DNA from: Anodontia alba
Taxonomy: Eukaryota; Mollusca; Bivalvia; Lucinida; Lucinidae
Length of the DNA stretch: 64,000 bases
Assembly: GCA_964016985.1 (NCBI GenBank)
Contig: OZ024828.1
Span: 3,187,701-3,251,700 of the forward strand
Direction of reading: 5' to 3'
Shown here: positions 55,901-57,456 of the stretch, piece by piece
Numbering within the stretch: position 1 is the stretch's first letter
How the letters are laid out: every line of letters starts with the position of its first letter
Made by a program: the position numbers and the translations under genes
The notes under the pieces: model-generated
The model's input: only the letters and a program-made list of their open reading frames with translations
Database searches by the model: none
Told to the model about the DNA's origin: nothing

Positions 55901-57368
55901 AGTAAAAATGGTTGGTAGAAGCGTCGACAAAAAAGATGAAATACGGGCTTATATCGAAGCTCGCTCAAAACTTGGTTGTTCTTTGAAGAAGCTGATGACT
56001 GAAATTTCTACTGCTTTTGGACCTTCTTGTGTGTCTTATGACACCGTTCGGCGGTGGAAAAAGAAATTTGAGTCTGGTGTAGAGTCCATCAAAAATGCAC
56101 CGAAATCAGGTAGGCCAAAATCTGCATCTCGTAAAGAAATCGTTTCCAAAATAAAGGAAATCATTAAAGGAGATGCCAGATTTACAGTTCGTGACATTGC
56201 ACGAAAGGTAGACATATCACTATCAACGGTTCACCTTATTTTGAAGAAGCATTTGAAATTCAGAAAGATTTCTGCTAGATGGGTGCCACATCTGTTGACT
56301 GACGTTCAAAAGAGGCAACGGGTTAAAGTGGCCAAAAAGCTGCTTCAAATGTTTCCAAAATATGACAAAAAGCAGTTTGCCAATGTCGTCACAGGTGATG
56401 AAATCTGGGTCCATTATTTTGAGCCCGTGAGAAAGATTAGCAATAAGATCTGGGCCACTAAACACAGCAAACGTCCAATAATTGCCAAACGTTCTTTGAG
56501 TACAAAGAAGGTTTTGTATGCAATCTTCTTCTCTGGTGAAGGAGTCACAATAAAAGTGCCAGTGAAAAAGGGCAAAAGCATCACCGGAAAGTACTACAAA
56601 GACGTAGTACTGAAGAAACTGAAAAAGTATTATCAGAAACGACGCCTTGCCACTGGTTTTAAACATGTCCGTCTTCTACATAACAATGCACCCAGCTCAT
56701 ACCTCCGCAATAGTTTCGGCGTTTTTGAAGAAAGAAAAAGTAATTTTTTTGCCTCACCCGCCCGCCCCCCCCCCCCCCCCCCCACCCCCTATTCCCCAGA
56801 CCTTGCCCCATGTGATTTCTTTTTGTTTCCGAAATTGACAGCTTTCCTTGCTGGTCGGAAATACCAGTCCCGACAGGCACTTGGATCTGCCATTCATCAG
56901 TACCTTATTACTGTGCCCAAATCAGCGTACCGTGACGCCTTCAAGAAGTGGATACATCGGCTGAAACTTTGCATTTCTAGCCACGGGGAGTACTTCGAGG
57001 GCATGAAATGAGTACTTTTGGGCTAACTTGAAATTTGAAGTCTCCAGATAGAAATAAGCAATTCATTTCGAACATCCCTCATAAACCAATACTGTCCTTT
57101 CTTTGCTTTGATTTCTGTAGTAGTCTGAGTAATCAGTGTTTGAGATTACGAGAGTCAACTATGTCAACTATAGTCTGTTTGATTTACAGAGCCAACATCA
57201 CCAGACCCTATGAGTAATATATCACCTGCCTCATGCCGAGACCTACTTGGACCAAACTGTGCGAATGTGACGAATGAGGGACACTGTAACAATGAGAAAG
57301 CTGCCCTGTTTTGTTTGGATTCTTGTGCTAAATGTCCACTTCAAATTGAAACTAGCACAGTACAATAA
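6225..57368 (+). CDS. Gene model: secreted four-Ig protein with N-terminal coiled-coil exons and C-terminal ShKT module (12 exons, 5' end missing)
   Basis: Exons: 6225-6710, 10206-10487, 15317-15434, 19348-19437, 25856-25970, 31731-31881, 38761-38880, 43217-43316, 46072-46256, 49120-49269, 53071-53229, 57190-57368. Each has an AG acceptor and GT donor, and phases match at every junction, giving about 711 residues plus a stop. Order: coiled-coil/mucin-like (1-162), second coiled-coil (163-256), Ig1 (257-364), Ig2 (364-454), Ig3 (455-549), Ig4 (550-652), ShKT-like tail (653-711). Ig3 and Ig4 resemble neuroglian/L1 Ig3 and Ig4 most closely, and the four-domain set recalls hemolin. No transmembrane helix is seen, so the product is probably extracellular, in adhesion or recognition (inference). 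The start exon is not identified, and it is not certain that both coiled-coil exons join one transcript. Confidence 0.75.
7080..9240 (+). repeat. Dispersed element with about nine tandem ~190 bp units
   Basis: Each unit carries CTCCCATAGACTTATAATGG, GAAACCATGAGGCCCACAGC, TAGCAATGTTTAGTGGTCCC and GGTCCAAACTGGCCACGCCC. The head (AAGATGGCCGCCATG) and tail (CAGGTGAGCG ... GGCCCATGGGCCTCTTGTTT) are of a type I associate with bivalve genomes. No gene is seen. Confidence 0.85.
9272..9353. repeat. Family F hairpin
   Basis: CAGATCAGTTGGCTTCTTCA and its reverse arm, with a second arm copy; followed by a TTCAGCAGGACTAGGGTTAA end. Confidence 0.7.
9645..9925 (-). repeat. Family A palindromic element, copy 2
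   Basis: Reverse orientation: CATTACGAAAACACGCC ... TTTCCGTGATG. The central palindrome is perfect for about 20 bp each side. It ends 200 bp before the possible alternative start at 10124. Confidence 0.9.
10124..10205 (+). other. Possible alternative first coding segment with signal peptide
   Basis: An ATG at 10124 is in frame with exon 10206-10487 with no stop between. The 27 codons begin MFYVYPVLLQLVLFASRFC: a short N-region and a hydrophobic core as in a signal peptide. If used, it would make a shorter secreted isoform that skips the furin-site exon. The stretch also looks like an intron end (cctct...ctttcag), so chance is possible. Confidence 0.35.
10206..10487 (+). CDS. Exon: second coiled-coil segment, paralogue of exon 6225-6710
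   Basis: Acceptor ctctttcag/ct; donor ccaa/gtaagt. Symmetric phase 1-1, 282 bp, 94 residues. It reads EDIQDLRDNMARLFQEQMKK, then KFDQLTTSVATL, and aligns over about 60 residues with the earlier exon (KFDELISSLSFL; SKAL versus SNAL). It lacks the long Ser/Thr-rich tail and furin motif and ends in a short Thr/Ser/Pro stretch. The same frame is open upstream to an ATG at 10124 with a signal-peptide-like run, so this could also be part of an alternative first exon. Confidence 0.65.
10797..10945. repeat. Family I palindrome
   Basis: CATGGTTTTCAATGCATTAA ... GGTGTTGAAAACCGCGGCCG ... AATGCATGAAAAACCATG, about 65 bp arms. A diverged copy is at 40705-40855. Confidence 0.82.
10941..11291. repeat. Family C MITE, copy 1
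   Basis: Internal CTCGAACACCGATGGCTCG and an end near GTTCGAGTCACTGAAATTCG. The central palindrome GTACTCATTTGAGTCGCCTC / GGGCGATTCTAATGAGTAC resembles the family A core. Confidence 0.8.
11383..11661 (+). repeat. Family A palindromic element, copy 3
   Basis: Full copy, CATCACGAAAACATGCC ... TTTTCGTAATG, flanked by T on both sides. One arm reads CCACC against GGCGG, a single mismatch. Confidence 0.9.
12134..12377. repeat. Family G MITE (GGGCCCGGTTGTTC ends), copy 1
   Basis: GGGCCCGGTTGTTCGAAGCG ... TTTGAACAACTGGGCCC, with a GCTTTTGCACTGCAAAAGC central palindrome. Confidence 0.9.
12887..13010. repeat. Hairpin element, GCTGAGCATGAAATTTTC family, copy 1
   Basis: TTTCCTAATAAATATGAAAA / ATTTTCATATTTATTAGCGG, arms of about 50 bp. 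Confidence 0.8.
13285..13475. repeat. Hairpin element, GCTGAGCATGAAATTTTC family, copy 2
   Basis: CAGCTGAGCATGAAATTTTC ... GGACAAATTTCATGCTCAGC, followed by the same TTTTTATAACCTCGGGA as copy 1. Confidence 0.8.
13530..13665 (+). repeat. ~30 bp tandem repeat
   Basis: TTTAGTCAAAGAATTCTCTT repeated about five times with EcoRI-like GAATTC in most units. Confidence 0.85.
13891..14168 (+). repeat. Family A palindromic element, copy 4
   Basis: Both arms carry the matched change CCACC/GGTGG, so pairing is kept. The next sequence is the (GT)n tract. Confidence 0.9.
14196..14255 (+). repeat. (GT)n microsatellite followed by a T-rich tract
   Basis: About 29 GT repeats, then TTTG and poly-T to 14325. 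Confidence 0.95.
14616..14703 (+). repeat. Family A element, copy 5, right third only
   Basis: Only the right end remains, from GAAAAAATATCAGAG to TTTTCGTAATG; the palindrome is gone. Confidence 0.8.
15317..15434 (+). CDS. Exon: Ig domain 1, first part
   Basis: Acceptor cttctctag/tg; donor ctag/gtaagt; enters at phase 1, leaves at phase 2. It encodes the A-C strands of an Ig domain: MPPKILFQSS, EGDTVELPCVAYAYPLPR. The Cys in ELPC is the B-strand half of the Ig disulphide. A proline-rich entry followed by Y/F-X-W in the next exon is normal for L1-type Ig1. Confidence 0.85.
15488..15829. repeat. Family B MITE (pogo/Tigger-like ends), copy 1
   Basis: TACAGTCGATTCTTGTTATC ... GATAACGGGGTTCGACTGTA, with a central palindrome around GGAGAAATTGCTCC. 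Confidence 0.9.
16484..16727 (+). repeat. Host repeat, left part (interrupted by the 2 kb TIR element)
   Basis: TCAAAGCACTGATAGCACTG to TTACAGATAACCCTCTAT aligns with 43488-43725. The right part resumes at ~18706 (GAATAGCGCGGCTATAAATA). Confidence 0.82.
16597..16661. repeat. Family F hairpin
   Basis: GCAAACGGTGCAGACCC ... GGGTCTGCACTGTTTG, inside the host repeat of the 2 kb TIR element. Confidence 0.75.
16998..17271 (+). repeat. Family A palindromic element, copy 6
   Basis: Full ends, with one arm of the outer stem shortened (ATAGATACCCGTTAG). Nested in the 2 kb TIR element; flanked by A on both sides. Confidence 0.9.
17371..17478. repeat. Family D palindrome (CCCAGC ... GCTGGG, ACGT-rich)
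   Basis: A long inverted repeat of AACGTCGCTGCAACGT units, ends CCCAGCAAACACACAACGT / GTTGTGTGTTTGCTGGG. Nested in the 2 kb TIR element. Confidence 0.88.
17655..17968 (-). repeat. Family A palindromic element, copy 7, with duplicated core
   Basis: Reverse copy. The segment GGTACTCGTTAGATCCGCCT occurs twice, so the palindrome is extended by a partial tandem copy. Nested in the 2 kb TIR element, inverted relative to copy 6. Confidence 0.9.
18304..18475 (+). repeat. G-run and T/G homopolymer zone
   Basis: A poly-G run then T8-20 blocks separated by G. It produces artificial Phe/Gly open frames. Confidence 0.95.
19050..19230. repeat. CAGAAAACA hairpin family, copy 1
   Basis: CAGCAGACGAAAAACTGG ... 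CCCCAGAAAACAATGCTTTG ... TCTGGAGACAATTTGTAAG. Confidence 0.6.
19348..19437 (+). CDS. Exon: Ig domain 1, middle part
   Basis: Acceptor tttttag/tt; donor cacaa/gtaatt; phase 2 in, phase 2 out. It reads YRWTRDGADF, then RPDSGTLIIHK. The W is the core C-strand tryptophan, and GTLII is the E strand. At 90 bp it is the smallest exon found. An N-glycosylation sequon (NNRT) is present. Confidence 0.85.
19550..19870. repeat. Family B MITE, copy 2
   Basis: TACAGTCGACTCTCGTTATC ... GATAACGAGATTCGACTGTA, 110 bp after an Ig1 exon. One side of the central stem is partly deleted. Confidence 0.9.
20345..20572. repeat. Family F element with TTAACCCT ends
   Basis: The hairpin at 20390-20462 (AGTTGGCTTCTGAAGAAGCC) lies between TTAACCCTTCTCTTGCT and TTCAGCATGACAAGG, suggesting short terminal inverted repeats. 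Confidence 0.75.
20734..21062. repeat. Family B MITE, copy 3
   Basis: Same TIRs; centre AGGAGAAATTGCTCATTTCT. Confidence 0.9.
21120..22160 (+). repeat. Dispersed element with about five tandem ~200 bp units
   Basis: A GC-rich head (GGCGTCTGTCGGCGTCCGCG) then units with AGTATTCAAGATACTGCTTT, TTTGGCCCACACCAACCTTA and GGTAAGACCTTTCAATAG, plus GGTCAAGGTCAG. Of a type familiar from bivalve genomes; no gene. Confidence 0.82.
22425..22482. repeat. Family F hairpin
   Basis: GCAAACAGTGTAGATCC ... GATCTACACTGTTTG. Confidence 0.75.
22540..22940. repeat. Imperfect inverted repeat plus family F hairpin
   Basis: GTGGACATGTCCAAAG / GGATATGTCCACTGATG and the AAGTGGACTCTTCCAT arm form a long stem. A hairpin GCAAACAGTATAGATCC ... 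GATCTACACTGTTTGC at 22891-22939 follows. A second partial copy is at 26920-27100. Confidence 0.7.
23565..23899. repeat. Family B MITE, copy 4
   Basis: Opposite orientation: TACAGTCGAACCTCGTTATC ... CGAGGGTCGACTGTA; central stem of about 35 bp per arm. Confidence 0.9.
24596..24936. repeat. Family B MITE, copy 5
   Basis: Same orientation as copy 4, with a near-perfect central stem (GGAGAAATTGCTCCTCAGGA). Confidence 0.9.
24966..25083 (+). repeat. ~27 bp tandem repeat, four units
   Basis: TCTTTTATGCTGGGTATAGT repeated four times directly after family B copy 5. Confidence 0.9.
25223..25445. repeat. Family J MITE (TACACCACAACCTC ends)
   Basis: TACACCACAACCTCTTTATA ... TATAAAGAGGTCGTGGTGTA, TA-flanked, with a perfect central palindrome TGACCATTTATGGTCA. 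Pogo/Tigger-like. Confidence 0.88.
25856..25970 (+). CDS. Exon: Ig domain 1, last part
   Basis: Acceptor atctttcag/tc; donor tctcg/gtaaga; phase 2 in, phase 0 out. PDEGIYQCYAENFVA is the D-x-G-x-Y-x-C signature of the F strand, and the Cys closes the Ig1 disulphide. A linker toward Ig2 (KAYLESLHNNYVS) follows. The phase-0 exit is matched by the next exon. Confidence 0.85.
26191..26398. repeat. Family K MITE (TACAGTAAAACCTGTG ends)
   Basis: TACAGTAAAACCTGTGTAAG ... CTTACACAGGTTTTACTGTA, TA ends, centre ATTTTGCTAGCAAAAT. Pogo/Tigger-like. Confidence 0.9.
26920..27100. repeat. Copy of the 22.8 kb repeat with family F hairpin
   Basis: TTCTGAAGTGGACCTCTCCG, then GCAAACAGTGTAGATCC ... CACTGTTTGC, then TTTGGTCTGCAGGGCTGAAA as at 22.95 kb. 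Confidence 0.75.
27480..27625 (+). repeat. C-rich (CCCCGTCCC)n minisatellite
   Basis: Almost pure pyrimidine strand of CCCCGTCCCC-type units. It gives artificial Pro/Arg and Gly open frames. Confidence 0.9.
27721..27926. repeat. Family F element with TTAACCCT ends, best copy
   Basis: TTTAACCCTAGTCCTGCTGA ... 34 bp-arm hairpin (GCAAACAGTGTAGATCCAGA) ... TTCAGCAGGACAAGGGTC. The two ends are inverted repeats of about 17 bp. Confidence 0.82.
28215..28400. repeat. CAGAAAACA hairpin family, copy 2
   Basis: TCCAGAAAACAGGATTTGAT ... GAAATGTCGAATCCTGTTTG stem, flanked by AGCAGACGAC and TCATCTACTG. Confidence 0.7.
28635..28895 (-). repeat. Family A palindromic element, copy 8
   Basis: The R end is internally deleted (CATTATTCAAATA). 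One core arm has lost part of ACGAGTACCC. Confidence 0.85.
29238..29590. repeat. Family C MITE, copy 2
   Basis: TACAGTCGAACCTCAATAGC ... TTCGAGTCATTGAAGTCTGA. The core has a stem with TCGCCTCACTGAGGCGA. Confidence 0.88.
29620..29977. repeat. Family C MITE, copy 3
   Basis: TATAGTCGAATCTCAATAGC ... CATTGAAGTTCGACTGTA. Core GTACTCATTAGAACCGCTTC / GAGGCGATTCTAATGAGTAC. It lies 30 bp from copy 2 in the same orientation. Confidence 0.9.
30421..30699 (-). repeat. Family A palindromic element, copy 9
   Basis: Reverse copy, CAATTACGAAAACATGCC ... TTTTCGTGATG, T on both flanks. Confidence 0.9.
30738..30990 (+). repeat. Family L repeat
   Basis: TTTGTGGTTTATTCTGCGAG ... GATTACCTCGCTTGGGGAAG ... TTGTGGCACTCCCTGGATTT, then poly-T. 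Confidence 0.8.
31087..31359 (+). repeat. Family A palindromic element, copy 10
   Basis: Lies about 370 bp before exon 31731. One arm is decayed (GCCAAAGTTGTTC). Confidence 0.9.
31731..31881 (+). CDS. Exon: Ig domain 2, first part
   Basis: Acceptor aaatttcag/ac; donor agaag/gtaact; phase 0 in, phase 1 out. It encodes WPRRLYCPKVNSQPPVIKTW, giving the B-strand Cys and C-strand Trp, and ends SINPEG, as in L1-family Ig2 where the next exon continues NL-F-NV. Confidence 0.85.
32078..32683 (+). repeat. Two ~300 bp tandem repeat units, each with a family F hairpin
   Basis: Each unit has CTGAAAATGTCGTCTGTTTA, GCATACCGGCAAACAGT, a GACCCAGATCAGACTGCTCC hairpin, and CGACAATTGTTGTGA. The second unit carries a ~40 nt poly-T expansion at 32455-32497. 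Confidence 0.85.
33110..33256 (+). repeat. Family L repeat, internally deleted
   Basis: AAGGCGGTGGTCC at the left and GGGCTGCGGTTTGTGATTGT at the right; the middle is lost. Confidence 0.75.
33317..33559. repeat. Family G MITE, copy 2
   Basis: GGGCCCGGTTGTTCAAAGCG ... TTTTGAACAACTGGGCCC. Very close to copy 1. Confidence 0.9.
33590..33830 (+). repeat. Diverged repeat shared with 39890-40130
   Basis: GATCCAGTTCAAAAATTAGA ... GCCATATTTTATGATCGTAT ... TTTTGAGGAATATAGAGCC. Confidence 0.65.
33822..34310 (+). repeat. Family L repeat containing family A copy 11
   Basis: TTTTGCCTTGCGATCACCTC ... CTTCCTCTTGGTGTCAGGGA, the A element, then GGCTGCGATTTGTAATTGTG. Confidence 0.82.
33984..34261 (+). repeat. 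Family A palindromic element, copy 11, nested in family L
   Basis: Inserted inside a family L repeat: the left flank ends CTTGGTGTCAGGGATT and the right flank resumes GGCTGCGATTTGT, so the insertion boundaries can be read within about 2 bp. Confidence 0.92.
34794..34850. repeat. Family F hairpin
   Basis: GGCAAACAGTGTAAATCCTG ... AGGATCTACACTGTC; followed by the same GTCTGCCCGGCTAAAAAGG context as the 22.9 and 27.0 kb copies. Confidence 0.7.
34908..34944 (+). repeat. (CA)n microsatellite
   Basis: About 18 CA units. Confidence 0.95.
35300..37800 (+). mobile_element. Non-LTR retrotransposon, 5'-truncated, Jockey/CR1-like reverse transcriptase
   Basis: The sequence starts just before the RT domain: LPLGKASGPNEINNRVLQAL, NNRPISLFSNIDK, FCDISKAFDRVWH (first catalytic Asp), GIPQGSILGPLLF, and LFADDTSLY (FADD catalytic box near 36095-36120). 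Frameshifts near 35.56 and 36.0 kb and a TAA at 35783 break it; 36178-37248 stays open. The C-terminus has the CRCG...H...C zinc motif of many LINE ORF2 proteins. No endonuclease domain is present. The 3' part has a poly-T run (37321-37349) and AATAAA near 37793. It sits in the intron between the two Ig2 exons. Confidence 0.85.
38234..38346. repeat. Family E palindrome (CCCAGCT ... AGCTGGG)
   Basis: CTAGCATTCTGCTTAAATCT ... GGCCGATAACGGTCCGATAT ... AGTAGAATGCTAGCTGGG. Immediately followed by the 21 bp tandem array. Confidence 0.85.
38349..38487 (+). repeat. 21 bp tandem repeat, about six to seven units
   Basis: AATGTCAACATATAGCGCAAT repeated with one C-to-A variant; it directly follows a family E palindrome. 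Confidence 0.95.
38559..38666. repeat. Family D palindrome, copy 2
   Basis: CCCAGCGGACACATGAC ... GTCATGTGCCCGCTGGG, about 95 bp before exon 38761. Confidence 0.88.
38761..38880 (+). CDS. Exon: Ig domain 2, second part
   Basis: Acceptor tttttacag/gt; donor aagag/gttagc; phase 1-1. NLNFANVLPEDEGVYVCLAS holds the D-E-G-x-Y-x-C motif, and the G strand ends RLKLYSR. The join with the previous exon gives INPEGNLNFANV, a smooth E-F region typical of L1/neuroglian Ig2. Confidence 0.85.
38897..39379. repeat. Family C MITE, copy 4, with a family D element nested
   Basis: TACAGTCGAACGTGAATTGC ... core TTAGAATCGCCTCG/CGAGGCGATTCTAA ... ends near 39379. Family D occupies 39235-39343. It starts 17 bp after exon 38761-38880. 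Confidence 0.85.
39235..39343. repeat. Family D palindrome, copy 3, nested in family C
   Basis: CCCAGCGGGCACATGACGTT ... GTCAATGTGTCTGCAGGG; the stem contains CGCCTCAACGTCGATGCAAC. Confidence 0.88.
39400..39635 (+). repeat. ~220 bp dispersed repeat, copy 1
   Basis: CAACGCAGTCTGATCAGGGC ... AGAATGTATGAATGGAAAG ... CTGTGCATTTTTCGCATGTT. Copy 2 is at 44697-44905; a fragment is at 29985-30062. Confidence 0.78.
39890..40130 (+). repeat. Diverged repeat shared with 33590-33830 (open frame 39917-40207)
   Basis: GATCCAGTTCAAGAAGAGAG ... GCCACATTTTATGATTGTAT ... TTTTGAGGAATGTGGGGCC. It holds a 96-codon open frame with no recognised family; the paralogue is broken, so a gene is not supported. Confidence 0.6.
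40275..40660. repeat. Family E palindrome split by family A copy 12
   Basis: CCCAGCTTGCATTCTAACTA ... (A copy) ... TCCGATAACGGTCTAATATA ... ACTTGATGGG. Confidence 0.85.
40304..40582 (-). repeat. Family A palindromic element, copy 12, nested in family E
   Basis: Splits a family E palindrome (AACTAAATCTATAT / TCGAAACGTTATTGG). Only one extra T is visible compared with an uninterrupted E copy. Confidence 0.92.
40705..40855. repeat. Family I palindrome, diverged copy
   Basis: GGTTTTTCATGCATTAAAAC ... GCAATGAAAAACCATGGATG, with a decayed centre. Confidence 0.7.
41772..41931. repeat. Long palindrome, ~65 bp arms
   Basis: CCGTGCTCAAATGCCGCAGA ... centre CGCTCGCTGCGCTCGCTCG ... CTTGGGCATTTGAGCACGGT. 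Nearly perfect; related sequence (GATTTGTTG / GCGCTC) occurs at 5.2 kb. Confidence 0.85.
42085..42775. repeat. Family E-derived tandem cluster
   Basis: Five or more partial E units, each with GGGCCGATAACGGTCCGATA and TTTAAGTAGAATGCT, joined by a spacer TTTGGGAAGGATGTGTTCC also found after the E copy at 40.66 kb. Confidence 0.75.
42862..43179. repeat. Family B MITE, copy 6
   Basis: TACAGTCGACTCTCGTTATC ... GAGAGTCGACTGTA, ending about 40 bp before exon 43217. Confidence 0.9.
43217..43316 (+). CDS. Exon: Ig domain 3, first part
   Basis: Acceptor atttcag/ct; donor gaaa/gtatgt; phase 1 in, phase 2 out. It reads APELRSPN, then GLEGESITLFCIFGG. The L-F-C-I-F-G-G B-strand resembles the neuroglian Ig3 B strand. 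The next exon completes GGNPVPNITW. Confidence 0.85.
43488..43815 (+). repeat. Uninterrupted host repeat (paralogous empty site)
   Basis: AATCAAAGCACTGACAGCAC ... GACAAGAATAGCGCGGCTAT ... TTTCATTGGTCAATAATAAT. A family F hairpin lies at 43608-43668. It joins the left and right parts found separately at 16.7 and 18.7 kb. Confidence 0.82.
44534..44601. repeat. Family F hairpin
   Basis: GCAAACAGCATAGATCCAGA ... CATCTGGATCTACGCTGTTT, 28 bp arms with CG pairs matched on both sides. Confidence 0.78.
44697..44905 (+). repeat. ~220 bp dispersed repeat, copy 2
   Basis: CCGCGCAGTCTGAGCAGGGC ... AGAATGTATGAATGGAGAAC ... CTGTGCATTTTGCGCATGTT. Confidence 0.78.
45125..45305. repeat. CAGAAAACA hairpin family, copy 3
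   Basis: CAGCAGACGACAAATTGATG ... AACAGGATTTGTCATCCCAT ... AATGCCAAAACCTGTTTCCT ... GTCGTCTGCTG. The outer ends are inverted repeats. Confidence 0.72.
45450..45726 (+). repeat. Family A palindromic element, copy 13
   Basis: Diverged left end (CAACCCGAGAACACACC); right end TTTTCCTAATG. Confidence 0.88.
46072..46256 (+). CDS. Exon: Ig domain 3, second part
   Basis: Two acceptors compete: tttttaag/cc (46071) and gcccag/tg (46076). Only the first fits phase 2 and avoids an immediate TAA, so it is chosen. It encodes PVPNITWSRGG, then GQELVFQNL, YDEGSYTCVGSN and IQLKVE, i.e. strands C-G with Trp and Cys. Donor tgaag/gtagga, phase 1 out. Confidence 0.85.
46370..46648 (-). repeat. Family A palindromic element, copy 14
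   Basis: Reverse copy with a perfect core. Copy 15 follows with no spacer, 110 bp after exon 46072-46256. Confidence 0.9.
46647..46885 (-). repeat. Family A palindromic element, copy 15, core deleted
   Basis: Head-to-tail with copy 14. The middle of the palindrome is missing on both arms, leaving ATTGTTGGCGCCCACAAT. Confidence 0.9.
47538..47990 (+). repeat. ~110 bp direct repeat flanking family A copy 16
   Basis: GCTAGCTACAGAAACAGTTA ... GAGCAACGTAAC at 47538-47655 and again at 47897-47990. Confidence 0.8.
47656..47895 (+). repeat. Family A palindromic element, copy 16
   Basis: Left end shortened by an internal deletion (CATCACGAAATATATAG). It lies between two direct copies of a ~110 bp segment (47538-47655 and 47897-47990). 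Confidence 0.88.
48068..48190. repeat. Family H palindrome, copy 1
   Basis: CTGTTACAGGTCCTCGGTCA ... CCCCGGACCTATAACAAG, arms of about 50 bp. Confidence 0.8.
48399..48627. repeat. Family G MITE, diverged copy 3
   Basis: GGGCTCAGTTGTCCAACATT ... CGTTGAACAGCTGGACCC; the internal TTTGCTGAAAAG motif is retained. Confidence 0.75.
48737..49013 (+). repeat. Family A palindromic element, copy 17
   Basis: Full copy just upstream of the Ig4 exon at 49120, T on both flanks. Confidence 0.9.
49120..49269 (+). CDS. Exon: Ig domain 4, first part
   Basis: A long poly-T tract precedes the acceptor cag/ct; donor cacg/gtaagt; phase 1-1. It reads PSFSWSYGHRDREITIGEKG, then RIRIVCNANGTPKPTFTWYI. The B-strand Cys, the G-x-P-x-P and the C-strand Trp are all present. 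Confidence 0.88.
49411..49689 (+). repeat. Family A palindromic element, copy 18
   Basis: CATGGCGAAAACATGCC ... TTTTCGTAATG. The flanks share CAAAGAAA, the only copy where a possible 8 bp target duplication is seen. Confidence 0.9.
49900..50141 (+). repeat. Family A element, copy 19, one core arm deleted
   Basis: After GGGTACTCGTTAGAA the sequence jumps to TCTATGTTTTGAGCAG, so the palindrome is lost. Confidence 0.88.
50502..50566. repeat. Family F hairpin
   Basis: GCAAACGGTGTAAAACCGG ... GGGTCTACTCTGTTTGC. Confidence 0.7.
50649..50985. repeat. Family D expanded into a tandem array
   Basis: About six units of roughly 58 bp with GACGTCATTTTGACGTTGTG and CACGTCGCATCGACGTTGAT, bounded by CAGTAGGC and GCCTGCTGGG. 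The array explains several open frames here; none is a gene. Confidence 0.85.
50990..52186. other. Intron 10 sequence, no gene
   Basis: AT-rich with a hairpin at 51980-52055 and degraded family L-like traces near 51.6 kb. Confidence 0.5.
51980..52055. repeat. Hairpin related to the A/C core
   Basis: TTTTGGATATTTGTTAGAAT ... ATTCTAACAAATATCCAAAA, loop region CGCTTCAGCGAG. It has neither family A nor family C ends. Confidence 0.78.
52187..52466 (-). repeat. Family A palindromic element, copy 20
   Basis: Reverse copy, decayed R terminus (CTTTACAAAAACACGCC). Confidence 0.88.
52660..52980 (-). repeat. Family L repeat, long copy
   Basis: AAAAAGGTAAGAGAAAAGTC ... CCACCGCCTTAGAACGGTCG. It ends about 90 bp before exon 53071. 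Confidence 0.85.
53071..53229 (+). CDS. Exon: Ig domain 4, second part
   Basis: Acceptor caatttcag/ag; donor cgag/gtaatg; phase 1-1. It reads LILKNLTVNNQMTVQCNATN, then GYVYATTALYIR. The CNATN-x-x-GYVY string closely recalls neuroglian/hemolin Ig4, including the missing D-x-G before the Cys (here NNQMTVQC). The end of a family L repeat lies about 35-100 bp upstream. Confidence 0.88.
53305..53582 (+). repeat. Family A palindromic element, copy 21
   Basis: About 75 bp after exon 53071-53229. Both termini are decayed (CATCACCAAAGCATACC; TTTTCAGCCATG). Confidence 0.85.
54746..55018 (-). repeat. Family A palindromic element, copy 22
   Basis: Reverse copy. The core has a small asymmetric duplication (GAACCGCCCGCCTCG). 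Confidence 0.88.
55386..55703. repeat. Family B MITE, copy 7
   Basis: TACAGTCGACTCTCATTATC ... GACGAGAGTCAACTATA. The mariner begins 10 bp later. A ~30 bp relic of another end lies at 55290-55320. Confidence 0.88.
55713..57083 (+). mobile_element. mariner (Tc1/mariner) transposon, full length with TIRs
   Basis: Terminal inverted repeats of about 31 bp (CGAGGGATATTCGAAATGAA at 55715; mirrored at 57051-57081 with few mismatches) are flanked by TA on both sides, the usual target duplication. The element is 1367 bp without the TA, normal for mariner. It lies in the last intron of the Ig gene, 10 bp after a family B MITE. The ends look intact; the transposase is damaged. Confidence 0.92.
55908..57011 (+). 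pseudogene. mariner transposase, apparently open but inactive
   Basis: ATG at 55908, 367 codons. It has an N-terminal helix-turn-helix pair (YDTVRRWKKKFESG; VRDIARKVDISLSTVHLILK), the first catalytic Asp in TGDEIWVHYFEP, and the third in YSPDLAPCDFFLFP. The second catalytic position reads HNNAP, so Asp is replaced by Asn (AAC for GAC). Just after it one extra C throws about 30 codons out of frame; the expected mariner residues (APAHTSAIV...FLPHPP) appear in the neighbouring frame. A poly-C run at ~56765-56783 brings the frame back. The D-to-D spacing is therefore about 43 rather than 34. Confidence 0.88.
57190..57368 (+). CDS. Terminal exon: ShKT-like six-cysteine module and stop
   Basis: Acceptor gatttacag/ag, phase 1, continuing Ig4 directly. 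After a short Pro/Ser linker with sequons come C-x-D (CRDLLGPNC), then C...FCLDSCAKC: six cysteines with the Asp after Cys1 and the closing C-x3-C-x2-C of ShKT domains. Such modules occur in many non-toxic extracellular animal proteins, and nothing here points to a toxin. The last eight residues (QIETSTVQ) and the TAA stop fall in sequence that repeats downstream as satellite. Confidence 0.85.
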
Positions 57369-57369
57369 A
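57364..57369 (+). promoter_or_regulatory. Candidate poly(A) signal overlapping the stop codon
   Basis: AATAAA spans the TAA stop of the last exon. Related AATAAA copies recur in downstream satellite monomers, so the true cleavage site could be later. Confidence 0.4.
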
Positions 57370-57456
57370 TGTCACTGGATACCTACGACACAGAAAATAT
57401 TGCGTGAATCCTGTTATATTTTGGGCATCATATGATAGGATTCACGCAACATATGT

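Noticed and set aside
57190..57368. ShKT module as a toxin gene
   Set aside because: It is the last exon of a large Ig protein by phase and spacing; ShKT folds are widespread in ordinary extracellular proteins.
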